The notes beneath the pieces are model-generated. The model saw nothing but the letters and a program-made list of their open reading frames with translations. It was not told where the DNA came from and searched no databases. Of a stretch of DNA of 64,000 nucleotides, positions 22,701-34,050 are shown piece by piece (within the stretch, counting starts at the first letter, position 1; the number at the start of each line of letters is the position of its first letter). The position numbers were made by a program, and so were the translations under genes. Source of the DNA: Emmonsiellopsis sp. PD_33 (Eukaryota > Ascomycota > Eurotiomycetes > Onygenales > Ajellomycetaceae). The DNA lies in the NCBI GenBank assembly GCA_032988165.1, contig JANTQF010000104.1:1-64000 (forward strand), written 5' to 3'.

Positions 22701-22739
22701 ATGTAATTTGCATTGGTGCACTTACTTCCTGTGCATATT

Positions 22740-24361
22740 AAAATGTGTGTGCAGATGAGAGATACATTACTGGTGATATAAAAAGGCTAGCTCACCTAGT
22801 GCTGCAGATATTAATTAATATAGTTATAAAATCCAATACAGCCTATAAATCCTCTCTCACTAAACTTATTATAGAATTTCTGCACTACATGCAAGCTCAG
22901 GACACTGAGCACACTGAGATGCACAGAAGAATGGAAGCAGACAAAATGAATAAGATTAAGTACTCAAACTGAACAACTAACTGAGATAATCTACTTTATT
23001 ATAAAGGTTGCATTTCCATCCCCATAGATTAAGCAACAAGAGATAAGATCATGAAATTGAATCATAATGATCCTCAAGAGAGATATTTTGATGTTAAGTG
23101 TACTCTTAAGTGTGTCCAGAGGAAATACTTTTGACATGATATGATAATAGATGTTTAAGAATATATGTATACCTGTAATATCTATCAACAGGTTAAGACA
23201 TACCATCACAAGGAATATGACTAATTAGAACTACTTTTTATTCTCACCTCTCCTTTTGAAATGATGATAATAGATTTCATTGTCAAACTCCTACTATTTA
23301 AGTGGAACAGCAAGGTCTATGATTCAATCATAGTATTTATGAATAAATTAATTAAGTATGCAATTTATAAACTAGTTAATAAAGGTATAAGCACACTAGA
23401 GCTTGTGAATCTGATTTTTGATATCTTTATTAGATTTTTCAGTTACCTACACTATTAAGTAATAGATCACACTAAGATATTTAACTCCAGTAAATACTAA
23501 TTAACACTCTACTACCTCCTGAAAGTGCACTGATGATTAATGACTACATTCTACCCTCAAATGAATAGCTAAACTAAGAGGTAGAATTAGACACTCAAGT
23601 ACTACCTGCACATCTACTGCAACTTCTACTAGAATAACTGGGCTAGGTGATTGCTGCTAGCACAGTTCTCCTACAACACCTTTATATATAGTATTCTCAA
23701 GACATTTCCTATAGAAGTGCTAATGGGTTTTCAACCTGAACTGCATCTTAACATTAAATCAGACACCAACATGGGGGAGAGAGAAGTATAGGAGGCAATG
23801 AAACATGTGTACTATATGAGAGAAATATGAAATGACCTATAAGAATCTCTTCTGAAGACCCAGGAAACACAGAAGAAATACTATAACTAGTGTCATAAGA
23901 AGAAGTATTTTGTAGTTGGGAACTAAGTCATGCTATACTTAAAAAACATCAGCATATTACACTTAAGTCTGAAGCTAAACTATTATCAACTCAGCTCTTT
24001 TAAAATTATCAACAAGTGGGGGAAATAGGCATATAAATTGAAACTTACATCACAATATAAAGATATACATCTCATTTTTCATGTCTTATTACTCAAACTG
24101 TACCATGTGCAGCATGACAAAATCCTGGAGGCTGAATTAATAATAATAGATAGAGTTAAGAAGTTTAAGATTAAAGAGATTCTAGGAAAGTACAACTATT
24201 TCAACAGCCAGTAGTATCTTGTGCACTGAAAAAATATAATAGAGGTAGAGAATTCCTGGGAGAATGTGGAAAATCTTGAGAATATGCAGAATCTAGTTGA
24301 TGAGTTTAATATGCAGTTTGATTATAAGATGATAAAGCTGAAGCACTATCAACCCAAGTAA
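22740..24361 (+). pseudogene. GyA-1 integrase with chromodomain
   Basis: Integrase zinc-binding part (HNDPQERYFDVK, then CNIYQQ) and the core: MMIIDFIVKLLLFKW (23261 on) and FMNKLIKYAIY. At the usual QTER box it reads NSxTKR, so the third catalytic residue, Glu, is Lys by a G-to-A change. SYNTF and PIEVLMGFQPEL follow. The chromodomain is at about 24160-24330: IKEILGKY, YLVH, ENSWENVENL, LVDEF. pol ends at TAA 24359-24361 after HYQPK. The whole stretch is one frame with stops, no indel. Confidence 0.9.
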
Positions 24362-24579
24362 TAACTAGTCTATATATAGAAAGAGGAGAAGAGGAAGGAT
24401 AAGTTTCTAAAAATTAAATCTTATTATTTCATACTAATATTAAAAGCCCTGAGGGGTGTAGCAAACAAAAAATAAACCAAAAAATGCCAGAGAAAAACTG
24501 GAGTGCATACCACATCTAATCTAGAGAAGCAGGCTATTTTCATTAAAGTCAGAATCAATCAAGCACATCAAGATAAAAT

Positions 24580-25494
24580 AATTATACTTACATAAAGAAT
24601 TAGGGTAACATCAAATAACCCCTTCACCTCCTCTAATACTTTTTTATATTGAATGGCTGCTTGGTCCTATTACTGCTGAATCCCAGGGAGCAGCTGCATT
24701 ATACTAGCATACTTAAGCTTGTCTGATAGGTTCTTAAAGTAATTTAATTGCTCAGCTGTGTTGATCAACTCTGTAGTGTTTGCATACATATTAATGGGAA
24801 TCTATGGTATAGTTAGTAATTAGTTTTTTCTTTTCAAATTAACTGTGGGAAAACTCATCATCTCACAGTGATGATGATACTGCACACATTAAGAATAATA
24901 AGTTATATATAGATTCTTAAGAGAGTAATAAAATGCTTTTATATTAATCTTAATGATTAGATAGTGAACACACTCCTCACATCATTTTAGCAAGCACAGA
25001 CTTTTAATAAATTTCTCTTAGTGCTTATCCTCCTTCTCATTATCATTATTATCATTATTCTCATTCTTATTCTTCTCATTCTCATCCTCATCCTCATTGT
25101 TGCTATTATTCTCTAGGGTCTGTATGATGAGCTGCATAAAATCTCCAGCCAACTAAGTAGCAGGCATCAGGGCTGTGGGGGCAGAAGCAGGATGGACTGA
25201 GGTAGTGAGAGGTATAGAAATGAATAGATGACTAGATGTGTAGGGAGAGGTAGTAGTAGTAGAAGACAGTACAGGAATACACACAGAAGAGGAGCTACAG
25301 AAGAAGATAAAAGAGGAATCTTCACAATGAGAGAGTATGACTAAGAGGGGGTATAATAGAGTTTGAGAACTCTGAGGCAGGAGAGTACTACACAGAAGGG
25401 TAGTTAACTCTATAAGAAGGTTGGAAGAGAAGAGAGAGCTCAACAGCACACACCCTCTGCACACATGTGATAATGTGGGAGTTTGGGGGGCCAT
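24580..25494 (-). pseudogene. GyA-1 antisense ORF (unknown protein)
   Basis: From an ATG at 25494 the minus strand is open for 113 codons (Ser/Thr/Leu-rich, beginning MAPQTPTLSHVC). After one TAG it continues in the same frame as LAGDFMQLIIQTLE, an acidic/Asn/Lys tract of about 30 residues, then SLCLLK and KAFYY, and near 24789 NMYANTTELINTAEQL and NYFKNLSDK. Total about 300 codons, convergent with pol. The order and frame recur in GyA-2, -3 and -4 with tract lengths differing by whole codons. No family recognised; not a gag, env or integrase part that I can identify. Fungal Gypsy elements with an extra gene are known, so this may be an accessory ORF. Confidence 0.6.
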
Positions 25495-26178
25495 TTCAAA
25501 TTGATATTTTTTATTTTAGATTATTAAAGTACATCTATTAGTAATTTCTATGACATGATACCTCAACAACATGGAAGAAGTAAAGAAAAGTAATATATTG
25601 TACTCAGATAATATCATATAGCTGTAACATGCAAAAAGCAAAATAATCATTCAACTGTGTGGATGTACATTCAGACTGAGTAATCTAAAAATAGAGTGCA
25701 ACTAGTGCATAAAGTATTCATAAACTAGTAGAAGATATCATAGATGCTCAGATAAGAGGATATTATACTGAAGTAGATGATAAGTAGAATGATAAATCAA
25801 ATTATGATGCTGATATTCAATGAAGGAAATAAAAAAATATAGTAAAGTAAAGAGTATATATATTTATAGCTGCATATTAAATTACCCACTTACTATCACC
25901 CAGGCACTTAATCACAGAAAATAAACATTAACTATACTACATGCTAAATCATCTAGCAACAAAATCACTAATTCCTGCAACATAATTGATCTATAGAATA
26001 GAAAACTGCCTGACTACAACAATCTAAACCTTTTATTAAGTATAATAGTCTAAATCTTCTACAATGTGTAACAGCTTAAACCTTCTACAATGTGTATTAT
26101 GCATTGGCCTGATTCTTTAGTTATGACATGGAAAATTCATGAATCTACTGAAGGTTAGCTCCTAAAGGGGGGGGTAGT
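25495..26178 (+). other. GyA-1 3' untranslated region and polypurine tract
   Basis: No coding frame. Contains degenerate ~25-bp direct repeats (about 26015-26100; ACCTTCTACAATGTGTA repeated) and ends in CTCCTAAAGGGGGGGGTAGT, a polypurine tract touching the 3' LTR at 26179. It would also hold the promoter of the antisense ORF, which I cannot point to. Confidence 0.75.
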
Positions 26179-26496
26179 TATAACATGCAAAGGAGACTGC
26201 ATGTCACACATAGATCAACTGTGCCCTTAGACCTCAGATCTTGGACCTCAGGCCCAGTAGTGTGCCTGACAGTGTGCCTGGCAATGTGCATATAGTGCAT
26301 ACTTAGTAGCTAGCTATTAATATATATGCTGTGCAGGTTTCTTATGAAAAAAACCAGCAAACAGTCCTATTACTATATGACCCCTACATTTGAAATATAC
26401 ATACATTTTACCTGTTTATTCCTGTCATACTATTCAACAACTCATAGTCCACCTTTTCAAATTAAAAAGCCTTTATATTTGACACTGGACATTACA
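26179..26496 (+). repeat. GyA-1 3' LTR
   Basis: 318 bp, exactly the length of the 5' LTR. It keeps the unmutated AGCAAACAG (26356-26364). Differences from the 5' LTR that I checked by eye are nearly all transitions. Confidence 0.93.
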
Positions 26497-26501
26497 CTCT
26501 T

Positions 26502-27460
26502 CTACATGCATCTCTACACTATTTTCTACTACTACTATCTCTTTCTATATACTTAGCTGTCTATCTATCTCTATGCTTCTCATCACTCTGGTTCATCCTA
26601 CTCCTGCCCCTACTGTTCTGATGCTTGTTACCTAGTTGGCTAGAGATTTTATGTAGTTTATCATGTAGGCTCTGGAGGATGATAACAACAATAAGGACAA
26701 GAATGAGAATAAGAAGGATGAGAATAAAGATGATGATAATGATGATGATAATAAGAAGGAGAATAAATACTGAGAGAGATCTACTGAGAGCCTGTGCTTA
26801 CTAAAATAGTGCAGGAAGTGTGTCCACTGCTTAATCATTAAGACTGATATAGAGGCATTTTATTATCCTTCTGAGGATCTATGTGTGACTTATTATTCTT
26901 AATGTGTACAGTATTATTATTGCTGTGAGACAGTGAGTTTTCCTGCAGTTAATTTGAAAAGAAAAAACTGATTACTAATTATATTATAAGTTCTCATTAA
27001 TGTGTATGCAGACACCATGGAGTTGATTGATGTGGCTGAGTAATTAAATTGCTTTAAGAATCTATCAGACAAGCCTGAGTATGCTAGCACAATACAGCTG
27101 CTCTCCAGGATTTGGTAGTGATAGAGCTAAACAGCTATTTAATATAAGAAAGTATTGGAGGAGGCAGAGGGGTTATTTAATATTACTCTAGTTCTTTATG
27201 TAAGTATAATTATCTCATCTTGATGTGCTTGATTGATTCTGACTTTAATGAAAATAGCCTGCCTCTCTGGGTTAGATGTGATATGCATTCCAGTTTTTCT
27301 CTGGTGTTTTTCAGTTTGTTTTTTATCTACTGTGCCCCTCAGGGCTTTTAATATTAGTATGAAATAATAAGATTTAATTTTTGAGAACTTATCCTTCCTC
27401 TTCTCCTCTTTCTATATGCAGGCTAGTTATTACTTGGGTTAATAGCACTTCAGCTTTGTC
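26502..27460 (+). pseudogene. GyA-3 antisense ORF, main part
   Basis: Continues GyA-3 after GyA-1. The plus-strand frame reads LARDFMxFIMxALE, then a 31-residue Asp/Asn/Lys/Glu tract (about 26675-26770), ESLCLLK, AFYYPSEDL, and NVYADTMELIDVAE, LNCFKNLSDKPEY near 27002-27090. This is the clearest version of the C-terminal part of the GyA antisense ORF. It ends in sequence overlapping the tail of pol, where GyC is inserted at ACCTT (27461-27465). Confidence 0.6.
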
Positions 27461-27465
27461 ACCTT

Positions 27466-27638
27466 GTGATTCTGAAGGTGTCTAATTGTGTGAAAACTAT
27501 TAAAAAGATCATGTGATTATATATAATGAGATAGGTGAAGCTGTAGTACAAAAAGGGGTGTAGTATGTAGTAGTGCTGAGTGGTATGATAGGGCTATGTA
27601 TGATCATGTGAACTAGTCATGTGATTCTAAAAACTACA
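27466..27638 (-). repeat. GyC 3' LTR with polypurine tract
   Basis: GTGATTCTGAAGG to AAAACTACA. Just inside, 27639-27654 is TCCTTTCCCACCAAAC, whose complement (GGTGGGAAAGGA) is a good polypurine tract. Confidence 0.9.
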
Positions 27639-28059
27639 TCCTTTCCCACCAAACTTGACTTCACCCTGAAGGTGGTCACCTGAGGCAGAATTGCATGATT
27701 CACTAATCATATTAATCCAATTTAGTCACAACACTGGGCAACTAACCCTCCTCACACAAAATAAAACATCACACCACCCTGCCTCTTAAGAAAAACAACT
27801 TCTCAATCACCCCTCTCTTAATTATCTCCCCTCTCACACAATGCCCATTCTCATGTCTCACAATTACATACACACTCTTTAAACTTACCCCATATGAAGA
27901 TGCCTGTCTCTATGAAGTGCTAACTGTCTATTAGCCTCACTGCAGGTCTGTCTTTATAATGCCAGCAAACTTGTGTAGGGTTCTACACCAGTCTCCTATG
28001 TTCTCATGGTCTGCTAGACATTCTGACTGGTATATTGCCCCTCCTTCTGACTCTGGGAT

Positions 28060-29840
28060 TCTATAATGAATATAAACACTTGCCAGGTCCTGCATTTGCC
28101 TGAGCCATACTCAAGGTGTGTCCCCCTTTTAATGATGATGTCATCCTACAGTCATAACTAGTTCATTAAGCTTATAAAATTAGTGATCTGAAACTGCAGG
28201 ACTCCACTGATGCAGCTATTATCTACATGCTTTGTGAGATTCATAATTAGCTCTCTAACCATAAGAGTGTCACTGAGTTGGACAACCTGTATGTAGTTAT
28301 AAGTGAAGATGTCAATTATAATTATAGAAGCCTCTTTTCTTTCCCTAACAATCCTGAAGAGAGTTTCCTGGGTAATATTGATCTCTATAAGTCACACAGT
28401 TCATCTTTCCTCTGGTGGTGCCTTGCTAACATCTGTTAGATGTAATCCTATGGGATTGCTAGATTAAAGGAGTCCTAGGGGCAAACCTTGCTCCCTCTTA
28501 TGTGACCCACAGCTGCCTGCCTTAGTCTCAGGCCCCATACTCTGAGTCTTCCCTTCTCCACTCTTGTGTACCTCTGACTCCTCCAACTATGAAAACTCCT
28601 GCTCCTGCTTGTGTGATAACCACCCCTGTCTGTGTGTTCCTTGTTGGTGACTGACCTGATTATTACCTGCCTGAATGCCTGACTTCCCTGAACCTCCACC
28701 CTCTCCATATTTTGATAAAAGACTGAAACCACTGTATGTCATATAATACTTAATACTTCTGCAGTTGGGTAATTACTGCCCCCACCTATTATTACTAGTA
28801 TTTAGAGTGAGATGAGGACTTGCATGATTGCAAGAACAACAGCAAGTTTATAGAGTATGATATCTAGGTGTGTGGACTCCTCTTGCCTGACTACCTAGTC
28901 TGGAAGATAATCCCCACACTCCTGAAGGCTGATGGTTTGCTACCTTTTGAGAATATCTTTTTTTATCTGCCCTTGAGCCCCAGTGAGTCTTTTGATCCAG
29001 CCCTCATGTGCATCTTGTAATAGCTTCTGAATGATGATCTTGTTCTTCACTGAAAGCTAATCAAACTGTTGAGCCTAAATTGTATGGCAATTCTTATTTA
29101 CATGTATGGCAAGGAGGTAGTTGCTCTTTGTGTAAATTAATGTGGAGAGAGTTTAGGCCTGTTCCCATAATATATCATCTTTTTGCCTAGCACCATGACA
29201 TGCTTTACCTGTACTTGTTGCCTCTGAAATAGCCAGGCAAGTAAGTGCACTTTCTGTATGACCCCCCTCTCATAATGCTTGCTAATCATACTAATAAAGA
29301 ATAGATGGCTATGAGAAGAAGATTGAGGAGCATTGTTTCTTTGATGTGTATCTAGCTGCCTTCAATTTTATTACTAAATATATGAACCTCCTTATGGACA
29401 ATGAGGATTCTATGGCTGCTGAGCCCTTAAAGACCAATGAAAGTTATTTATTTAATTTAGTACTTGAGTCCTCAGTTCAAATCTTCCAGCTTGAAGTTAA
29501 GTCTATCATGCATGCCTCAGTCTGTTTGTCTGTGCTATCTACTCCTGCTGCTGTCATGGTCTGCTATATCATCCCTAGCCCCTATGCAATGAACCTGAAT
29601 TCATCCAAAGAAATCCACTGTGAGTCTGCTGCTCTCCTGGCCTCCATGCTGCCTCCTCTGACATTCTTACCTACTATTATGATGCTCTCTTATGGGACTT
29701 TACAGAATAAGTACATTATCCTGTCTGAGTGCCTGCCTACTAACAATGCACAGAAGGTTACTTATGCTCTAACTGAGGTAAAGAGCATCATTTATATGCT
29801 CAAGCATCATCATGAGATTCTTGAGGCTTCTGAGCTTTAG
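28060..29840 (+). pseudogene. GyC antisense ORF (unknown, possible zinc-finger protein)
   Basis: Plus-strand coding-like sequence between the end of pol and the 3' LTR. About 28070-28440 reads as one frame (SDLKLQDSTDAAIIYMLCEI, then LDNLYVVISEDVNYNYRSLF). 28840-29290 reads LLLPDYLVWKIIPTLLKADG and a Cys cluster (CFTCTCC...KCTFC) near 29200-29260. 29301-29840 is open for 180 codons (YEKKIEEHCFFDVYLAAF, NFITKYMNLLMDN, then a hydrophobic region) to TAG at 29838-29840. The pieces are in more than one frame, so at least two frameshifts or introns separate them. I do not recognise the protein; it looks unlike the GyA antisense ORF. Confidence 0.5.
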
Positions 29841-30340
29841 ACTCATGTGGCCCTACTTCCTGCTTAAAATGAAAAAAAAAAAATTTTTTTTTCTATAATT
29901 TCAAAATCCTTGTTCATTTTTCATGCATGTAGTTAGATTTTTGGGGAATAGCCCTTACAGCCCTATAATCTAAAAATATGAGATCATATTTTCCAGCTTC
30001 CCCTTTCTAACTCATGCAACTTCTACTAACCATTTGAAAAGAACACCACACCCATACAAAGGAAATTGCAGGAACAAAACAATGATAAAAATGACTAGGT
30101 TTAATGAAAAGCATATGTTTATATGTCTGTTCCCTGCCTCATGTGATTATACTGTCATACAACTCTACCAGTTCAAATCACTATAGTAAATGGTCCTAGG
30201 AAGCTAACTTTATCTGACTCTTAAGTATCCCCTCAAGCTTCATTAACTTAGTTCAGCATATTTGCTGACACTTCTGAAGATTCATCCTCCATTAATTCTG
30301 CAGACAAACTGATATAGACAGTTGAATCCCTCTCTAGATT
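29841..30340. other. GyC spacer between the convergent ORFs
   Basis: About 500 bp without a coding frame. It contains an A12/T10 run at 29870-29892 that could form a hairpin and may mark a transcript end for either gene. I see nothing else. Confidence 0.5.
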
Positions 30341-33300
30341 CTATTTTCTGTGACTCAACTCATGTGCAAGTTGATTGCATTTTTCTTTTTGTTTTTTCCA
30401 GCCTCCCCTCTGGTGCTGGTGGTGTCTGAGGATTATGTAGCCTACTATTATTTCATTACTTATTAGTTCACATGGGTGCCCTGTAGCTTTCAAGGCCTCC
30501 CATTCCTTTTGTGTGATAGTTGAAAGTTCTGAGTAAGTGATGTCATCTAATTTGTATGCATTGATGATTTCTCTGACTTCCAAGGGCTTCTCAATTGTGA
30601 TGCCCTTTTTCTTTAGTGCAGATAAAATTGCTGTGAATGACTATAATCCCTCAGGATTATCCATTTTAGCCTCTATCAGTTACAAGTTATTGATGAGATG
30701 TTGTAGGACTTGGCCCCTTAATTCCTCAAGTATGTATATATCAAGTGAGTGAGCTTTTATCACCTGATACAGCCCAAACCACCTTAACTGAAATTTTTTA
30801 GGCCTCTTATTTTGAATGAAGACCCATTGTCCTTTCTTAATGCTACTCTTTATTACAAGAGAATTCTTGATTCTTTTTGAATGAATCATATGATTGAGCA
30901 GCAACTTATTTGCCTGAGCCCATATGTTTGTAATAGCTTTTATCCTTGACTTGGTGTCATCTATTGCTGGATCCTCCCCCACCAAATCAGACACATCCCC
31001 TGGGATGCAAGATTGCAGGCCATAAAAAAGATAGAATGACAAGCACTTTGTGATGGAGTGTTGATGAACCTGTATTGTAAAAAGTATTTGCAGAAGATAT
31101 TCATCCTATAACCTTATTAGCTTCTTCATGAGATATTTCATTAGCATTTAACCTAGAATCCCATTCAATCTCTCCATCTTTCTATTAGTATACAGGTGGT
31201 AAGGCATTGTCATGCAGTGCTTTGTCTGTAGTTGCACCATGAAGTGCCTGACACCTCCTTTCACTAGATTTACTCTGTTGTCTATTAGGATCTCTCATAG
31301 TATGCTATAGTTCATGTAAATATCTTCATGCAAAAACTAAGCAACCATCTCCTCCATCACATTGGGAACAGCTTTCACCAGAGGCCAGCTAGTTGCATAA
31401 TTGATGGCCATGATTATTCAGCAGTTCCCATTTGGTGTGTGAGGAAGAATGCTGATGAGATTGATCCCCCAACATTTAAAAGGCTAAATTATATTACTAA
31501 CTTGATGCTGTGCTTCTTCATGTTCCAACTCTAGCTTAGAGCTCTATATCATCTGGTAGTTTGGATATTGCTTTGTGAAATCTTGGATATTGTTTTCCAT
31601 GCCTGGTCAGTAAGTGTGTGTTTGCAAGACACCTAGCAGACTGGGACTCTCAAGATGTTCAAACTTGTGGTGTAATTAAACAACTAAATCTCAGCAGAAT
31701 GGAGGCTCAAGATAGGGAGCCTCAGCATAATTAAGGTCATAATATAGCACAACATCATCCTTCAATTTTCCCAGTCTCATGAGCCCACACATTTTCTCAA
31801 TGACATGTGCAAGCTTCAGGTCCTTCAGTTTTTCATTTGCACTAAGTCTTTTGAGTATAACCTCATATCATTTCATTTTGTCTAAACTCTTGATGGCATT
31901 TAGGATGATCTCTCCTTGTGCAAGGTTCATAAGACTCTCTCCCATGAAGTTAGATTTATAATTAATGGCATCAGAAATAACTACTTCTATCCCCTTGCAA
32001 TATTTGAGGAGGATGTTGTATTCTTGGAACTTGGATACCCATCATGTGAGATGCTTCAATGGATGTTTCATGATATAAAGGTATATGAGGCTCTCATGAT
32101 CTGTGACCACTATTGTCTACTAATTGTTTTTGATATATTAGTGCCATATACACAGTGTGTGTTGTATCACAAGAAGTTTTTTCTCATGTACCAGATAGTT
32201 TAGTTCAGCATTCAAGAGCTTTCATCTGTCATATGTAACTGGGTGGAGTTTCCCATTCAGACCTTCTTGCAACAGGGTGCACCTGATTGCCCACTTGGAG
32301 GCATTGATCTTGATTGTGAAAGCTTTTGTCCAGTCTGACTGTATGAGGACAGGTGAGGTTATCATATATTTGTGCAGTCTGATGAAGGCTTTCTCACACA
32401 ATGTATTTTAGACTATTAATTGAAATTTCTTCTTGTGCAACAGCTCATTCATTTCCTTCAGTAGATCCAATAGAGGGGCTGCCAGAGCAGTAAACCCCTT
32501 CACAAAGTAATGATAATATGATACAAGATCTAAGAACTGCCTGATATAATGGACATTTCATGACCTTGACTAATTTGAAATTACTTCAATTTTCTCAGGT
32601 AAGAGTCTGATCTTCCCTCCCCTGATAATGTGGCCCATAAACTCTATTTCCTGTGTCCCAAATTGACATTTTGAGGGTTTCATATAGAGCTTGTGTGCCT
32701 TCAGTGTTGAGAGAACATACTCAACATGTTTGAGATGCTCTTCATATGAGTTAGAAAAGACCAGAATGTTATTTAAATATACTAGACACTAGCAGCTATT
32801 TCCTTCTTGCAGGATGGTATTCATCATTGTCTGAAATGTGGTGGGCATGTTTGTGAGATCTATTAGTAGTATGATCCACTCAAATTTACCCCATTGAGTA
32901 TTAAAGGTGGTTTTTGGAATAGATATCTCTCCCATGTGAACTTAGTAGAAGCCAGACAAAAGGTCAATCTTTATGAGATATTTTATGTCACCCATGGTGT
33001 CAAGCTGCTGTTGAATTCACAGGAGGAGATAGCTGTTCTTTTTTGTGACTGAGTTAAGTACCTGATAGTCAATACACATGCATCATTTGCTATGGGGTTT
33101 CTTTGCAAAAAGCACTGGAAATCCCCACAGACTTGAGGAGAATCATATGAGGCTCTATTTCAGCAGTTCTTTGATCTACTGTTGCTGTTCCTCTAAATGC
33201 ACCTACAAGAGAGAATATGTGTTAATATTAATTAGTTATGAGTTCTTAGTGTTAATCTTGTGAATGAATTCTCATTCAGGTGGTAACTTCAGCAGCAAGG

Positions 33301-33850
33301 CAGTTTGAAAGACATCACTGTATTTAGATAGTAGGGCTTTCATACATTTCTTCTCTCTAGAATTGATTGGTGCAGGCAGTTTCTTAGGTTCATCTTTTTG
33401 CTGCATGACATATAATATCATCTCCATATAGCCCTTACAGCTCATTCAATGTATCTGATGGGACATTATGAGATTGAGGTCTTCAACCTGAGGAGTGCTA
33501 AATGTGTGTTGCATATCATGAGGAAGAATTTCATGAACCTTTTTCTTTCTGTTAATTAGCCTCATGTGGCATGTCACTCAATCAATGTTCAGGTTAAATC
33601 ATTTGAATCAATCTAATTCTAAGATGAGATCATATTCAATATTAGCAAGCTTGTGTGCCCAGATCCAACAGGATCATCTCCCAAAGTGCAGGGGGAATTT
33701 GATTCAGGTGGGCAAGAGGATTTGTTTTTTGTCTGGAAGTTTTACCCACTTGGGGTTCTCCATGTGTGAGGCCTCCAGTAATTGGCATGAGATATGATCT
33801 CCAATGTAGACTGTAGAAGTACTCATATTGACTAGTGCTCAGATGAGCAC
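30341..33850 (-). pseudogene. GyC pol (protease, RT, RNase H, integrase)
   Basis: Minus strand, one frame from RT to the C-terminus. RT: the active site at 32768-32779 reads YLNN (both Asp altered), followed by LVFSNSYEEHLKHVEYVLS, KPSKCQFGTQEIEFMGH and the tether. RNase H: KINASKWAIRCTLLQ and HPVTYDR. Integrase: INLISILPHTPNGNC, AINYATSWPLVKAVPN, ILIDNRVNLVKGG and TNRKMERLNGILG (last Glu kept). The C-terminal domain is 31042-30680 (KKFQLRWFGLYQVIKAHSLD), the usual Gypsy integrase tail, with an extra 80-residue hydrophilic end to 30341. pol is -1 relative to gag. Confidence 0.9.
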
Positions 33851-34050
33851 TGTACAGTTAGTTCTAATAAGATCTGAATATGTTAGTAATCCCCTTCTAA
33901 CTGCATTTAAGTGTTTCCCTAACTCATCAACTTTCTTCCCTAATTTCATTAGTCATTGTCCCACATTCATGGGGTTCAGCAGATCATGCAGGTTCTTCAG
34001 TTCAGAAACCTGCAAGGCTTTTCACAATCAATCAGTGAGTGCCCCAGAAC

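Larger units (their letters stand above)
18998..26496 (+). mobile_element. GyA-1, complete Ty3/Gypsy chromovirus
   Basis: A 7,499-bp plus-strand element. LTRs of 318 bp (18998-19315, 26179-26496) and an exact 5-bp duplication CTCTT (18993-18997, 26497-26501). Uninterrupted versions of the target exist at 13190-13215 (CTGTAGCTTCTTTTCTATAT) and 51590, confirming the junctions. Order: LTR, primer site, gag, pol (protease, RT, RNase H, integrase, chromodomain), antisense ORF, polypurine tract, LTR. pol lies in one frame from about 20600 to the TAA at 24359-24361, offset -1 from gag, with point stops but no frameshift. Confidence 0.95.

Noticed and set aside
25153..25494. A signal-peptide or membrane protein from the Ser/Thr/Leu-rich start of the GyA antisense ORF
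   Set aside because: Hydrophobic stretches are short and the low CG content favours Leu/Ser codons; no clear signal peptide or anchor.
28475..28732. 85-codon minus-strand frame, Arg-rich
   Set aside because: Low complexity and opposite to the more coherent plus-strand blocks on either side; no recognisable domain.
29346..29840. Retroviral-type envelope gene in GyC
   Set aside because: It is antisense to pol, has no signal peptide or cleavage site I can see, and matches no envelope pattern I know.
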